Shown: one piece after another, positions 61,391 through 64,000 of the stretch
Layout of the letters: each line of letters starts with the position of its first letter
Position numbering within the stretch: position 1 is the stretch's first letter
Program-made: the position numbers and the translations under genes
Origin: Chlorophyllum brunneum
Taxonomy: Eukaryota > Basidiomycota > Agaricomycetes > Agaricales > Agaricaceae
Assembly: GCA_963576785.1 (NCBI GenBank)
Contig: OY756139.1
Coordinates: 744,001-808,000, forward strand
Length of the DNA: 64,000 nucleotides
Reading direction: 5' to 3'
Notes under the pieces: model-generated
The model's database searches: none
Told to the model about the DNA's origin: nothing
What the model saw: the letters and a program-made list of their open reading frames with translations, nothing else

Positions 61391-63226
61391 TCACAATTCA
61401 AGGATACGGTTGACATTGGCGAAGAATTCCTTTTCCTCTTCGGTTTCCGAAGACGGGGCCTCAAATCTCTCAAAGCCAAGCATGCGCCTTCCTGCAACAG
61501 TCTTGACATCCTCGAGGGATCCTCGGCCAACGCACTGAGACTCACCCTCACCCCCAGGGAAGTCACTACGTGAATCATCAGCTCGGAGGTGAAATTATGC
61601 AAGTAAAAACGTACGGAGCAGGAAGACCAGCAACAAAATTGTTACGTTGGTCACGAAGATAGTGAGCACTAAGGCCACGGGTTGAGCATTTGCTTTGTGT
61701 CAAGCATGCGAATAGCTCACTTATGAAGGGTAAGAGGCGCAGCGGGGATGTAGAATACGGAAGAGTCGCCGAGACCGCGGTGCTGCCCCTCAACAGCGTG
61801 GACGGCGTCACAATGCCCTAGTATGTGTGTACCTTCAGCACCTAGACCGTTCCCGAAATATGAGGATACTCACAGTAAACCTGGTCACCTGGTTCAACTT
61901 TGGGAATCGATACCATAGTCTTATCAAGCTTCAGATGGGGATGTGTCTTCGCGTTGAATTCCTGGGTCTTGCCGATGCTGGTACCAGGAAAGCGGGGGTG
62001 GTCAAGATCAAGTTCCCAATCTTCGAATTTGAGAGAGTCGGAATGAGGGTTCTTGGGGCGGAAGAAGGGGCGGAGAAGGGTGTATGAAGTCACGACAGAG
62101 AGGTTGGGTAAAATCCGGAGGGTGCCCTCATTTGGTCCTGTAGATGAGAGAGAAGTCCAGCCTTGCCATGGTCGAAAAATAGAACAAGCGTTACTAGAGC
62201 GAATGGTGAGCAAATCTTCCGAAAATCTAAGACTAGCACCCACGGCACTTGATAAAGATCACTCTGGACACCAAGTCGTGGTGAGGCATCGAAAGGGTCA
62301 TGCCGCCTCCAATGACTTCCACCTTTGAAAATGTTACTGTAAACTTTCCGGAAGCCAGGATCCTCCCAACGCTCAACAGTACCACCGTCAATATGGGGCC
62401 CAAGAGTGAACTTGGTATCTCCGGGTTGGCGAATTCTCAGACGGTCATAGTAAGAAATGGGAATGGTAAGTTTGATTTGATCTGATGTAGACGTATGCCA
62501 TAGTGAGAGGAGGAATTCGTGGGTGTTGATGAGCCCAGGGTGAGTGCGTGCAAGAGTCTGCCCAACAGAATTATAGATCTCGAAAACTTGTATATTATCC
62601 TCAGGGAAGCCTCAAACATGTGTTGAGCATCGGGGTGTGGCACGAAAACAACAGGCATTTACCTTTAATATGAGCAGTGTTGGCCGCTGCATAGTCCTTA
62701 ATCTGTTGCTTCCATCCGAGCGCCTCCTGCAGTAGACCTAAGAAACTCTGGCCAAAGAGAATCCATTGATTACCTACATCTTGTGCAATAGCACCAGTGA
62801 CGATGACCGTCCCCACCCGCTTGATTTGATCAATTTGCATCTGGCTGACCTGACCTGACTTGATATCCTCATAGCTAACTTTGGCAATTAGCTACAACAT
62901 TTTTGGATGCTAGCATCAATGTAGGTCCACAAAGGTACACTGACCAAGCTTACCCCATTCCCTTTCTCCACGATTTCGCCGAGAGTGCTTTCGAGCTCGT
63001 CTAAAACCTGCCTCCAGCTCTCAACAAGTTCGTCCCTAAATATCTCCTTCTTTAGCGCCGCAAACCTGTCTGGTAAAGCAGTGTGGTCCTCGCCGGGCGT
63101 AAGAGTAGTGAAAATGCCCGAAATGGTGCCCTCTTTTTTGGGTTGGCGCTTGGCGGTGACAACGGTCGCAAGCTGTCGTGTAAGTGTTGGTGGTGCACGT
63201 TGAATGTGACGGGAGAGAGGATACAT
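61391..63226 (-). CDS. DUF1479 family protein
   Basis: About 480 residues from roughly eight exons. The N-terminus MYPLSRHIQRAPPTLTRQLA is basic and amphipathic, suggesting a mitochondrial targeting peptide. TISGIFTTLTPGEDHTALPD and RFAALKKEIFRDELVESWRQ follow. The C-terminal half has the family signature: NLSVVTSYTLLRPFFRPKNP, SIPKVEPGDQVYWHCDAVHA (joined across an intron), YLRDQRNNFVAGLPAPDFPG with GEGESQCVGRG, and GRRMLGFERFEA, ending at 61391. DUF1479 (the YbiU group) is thought to have a cupin or 2-oxoglutarate oxygenase-like fold; the WHCDAVHAVEG segment holds His/Asp residues that could bind iron. Enzyme activity is not established for the family, so I give none. Confidence 0.8.
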
Positions 63227-63673
63227 ATGGGCGGAAAGGAATAGAAGCGATTTAATAAGGGTTGATGGAGGGGGGAGGATTTTAGGCCGGGGACACAGGC
63301 CATCTTTATATCCCTAATCTGCCCTTTCCCCAGTTGCTCTTTCCGATCATGGGAACGTAAGAGATGTGGACAAGATAGCAGTACATCTGCTGAGCAGAAG
63401 ACATTTGAAGCAGCCCAAGTCCACATTCACACACCATAATTTTCCGAGCTGATTCCGACACGATTTCGTCACCCTAGCTAAATTTCCTGGAGGCCCAAAC
63501 ATATGGGACTCTTATGAATACTAAAGATAATCGGTTCAGATAAACTAAATTACCCGATATTTTTCCGCACATCCAGACCAATGATGTGCGGGTTAAATAG
63601 CTATCGGTTACAGTTACAGGCTACCTATAACCAAGCTGACTAAGAGCTGAATCACTGACGTTATCGATCTGAA
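63227..63673. other. Intergenic, with one strong inverted repeat
   Basis: About 450 bp between the DUF1479 start and the partial gene at the edge. The only clear structure is the hairpin at 63565-63591. Confidence 0.5.
63565..63591. repeat. Perfect 9-bp inverted repeat within a longer imperfect palindrome
   Basis: CCGCACATC (63565-63573) and GATGTGCGG (63583-63591) are exact inverted copies around a 9-nt loop. Weaker complementarity continues outward (ACCCGATA on the left, TATCGGTTA on the right). It could be the core of a small mobile element (MITE) or a regulatory cruciform. Confidence 0.6.
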
Positions 63674-64000
63674 CTACGACATTAGAATTACACGAGTAGA
63701 ACCACCATACTCATCATCAGCCACATCGGTATCTATATCAACCAGCTCATGCACCTCCAGTTCATCTTCGAAGGTCAGTGCTGCAAACTGATTGTACAGA
63801 GAGGTCCAATAATCAGATGAAAAATCAACAGTTCCGCCAAGTTGATTTGGGAAGAATATACCGCAGGCTTTCCAGCTGCGTAATCTATCTGCCCAAACTA
63901 AAATAGCTTTGGTGAAGTACTATATTCTATCAGGTGAAAACATATCTGTCAATGCCGGCCCATGTTATCAGGTTGTCCAACCCATGATATTACTAAGTGG
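63674..64000 (-). CDS. 3' end of an unidentified gene, continuing past the window edge
   Basis: The minus strand from about 63900 to the stop at 63674 reads as protein in one frame: WADRLRSWKACGIFFPNQLG, then DFSSDYWTSLYNQFAALTFE and an acidic end, DELEVHELVDIDTDVADDEY, finishing RVILMS. A TTTTAG acceptor directly before the frame (about 63903) and a GTTTTC donor about 46 nt further upstream suggest a spliced exon joined to ITWAGIDRY. No family recognised; such acidic C-termini occur in transposon-encoded proteins, but there is no direct evidence here. Confidence 0.4.

Overview
The window looks like nuclear DNA of a mushroom-forming basidiomycete (Agaricomycetes). Genes are dense on both strands and cut by many short introns (mostly about 50-65 nt, GT...AG with a few GC...AG). 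The recognisable proteins are fungal: Rit1, Swr1, an ING-type PHD protein, a basidiomycete-style NACHT protein, type-B carboxylesterases and a cerevisin-like protease. I cannot name the species. All gene models were spliced by eye, so exon borders are good where a conserved protein guides them and weak elsewhere.

Layout. 1-7.5 kb: a partial unknown gene, the tRNA-modifying enzyme Rit1 (+), a DUF4203-type multispan membrane protein (-), and the HDEL/KDEL receptor Erd2 (+). 8.3-17.3 kb: a C2/NACHT-like protein with a spoiled P-loop (-), an Emp47/VIP36-like cargo lectin (+), and a fusion of an AIG1-like GTPase domain to a protein kinase (+). 18.3-30 kb: Kap104/transportin (-), two tandem FSH-type serine hydrolases (-), a mitochondrial succinate/fumarate-type carrier (-), and a doubtful homeodomain-like gene (+). 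30-42.6 kb: Swr1 ATPase (-), PKA catalytic subunit (-), a SET-domain methyltransferase (-) head-to-head with a small Cox14-like mitochondrial protein (+), and a GNAT acetyltransferase (-).

42.6-64 kb is looser. It starts with about 4 kb of coding-like but broken sequence, followed by a subtilisin-family protease (-), a U6 snRNA gene (+), a secreted carboxylesterase (-), about 3.8 kb of gene-poor sequence, a PMP47-like peroxisomal carrier (-), an ING-family PHD-finger protein (-), a second paralogous carboxylesterase (+), a DUF1479 protein (-), and the 3' end of an unidentified gene (-) at the right edge.

Functionally the window is mostly housekeeping: early secretory traffic (Erd2, cargo lectin), chromatin (Swr1, ING), nuclear import (Kap104), cAMP signalling (PKA) and carrier-mediated metabolism. 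Secreted or vacuolar hydrolases sit in the gene-poor right half. The two unusual architectures lie close together: the NACHT-like protein with a non-canonical P-loop (8.3-10.7 kb) and the GTPase-kinase fusion (14.8-17.3 kb). Both belong to protein types linked to fungal self/non-self or stress signalling, and these are where I would look first for something new.
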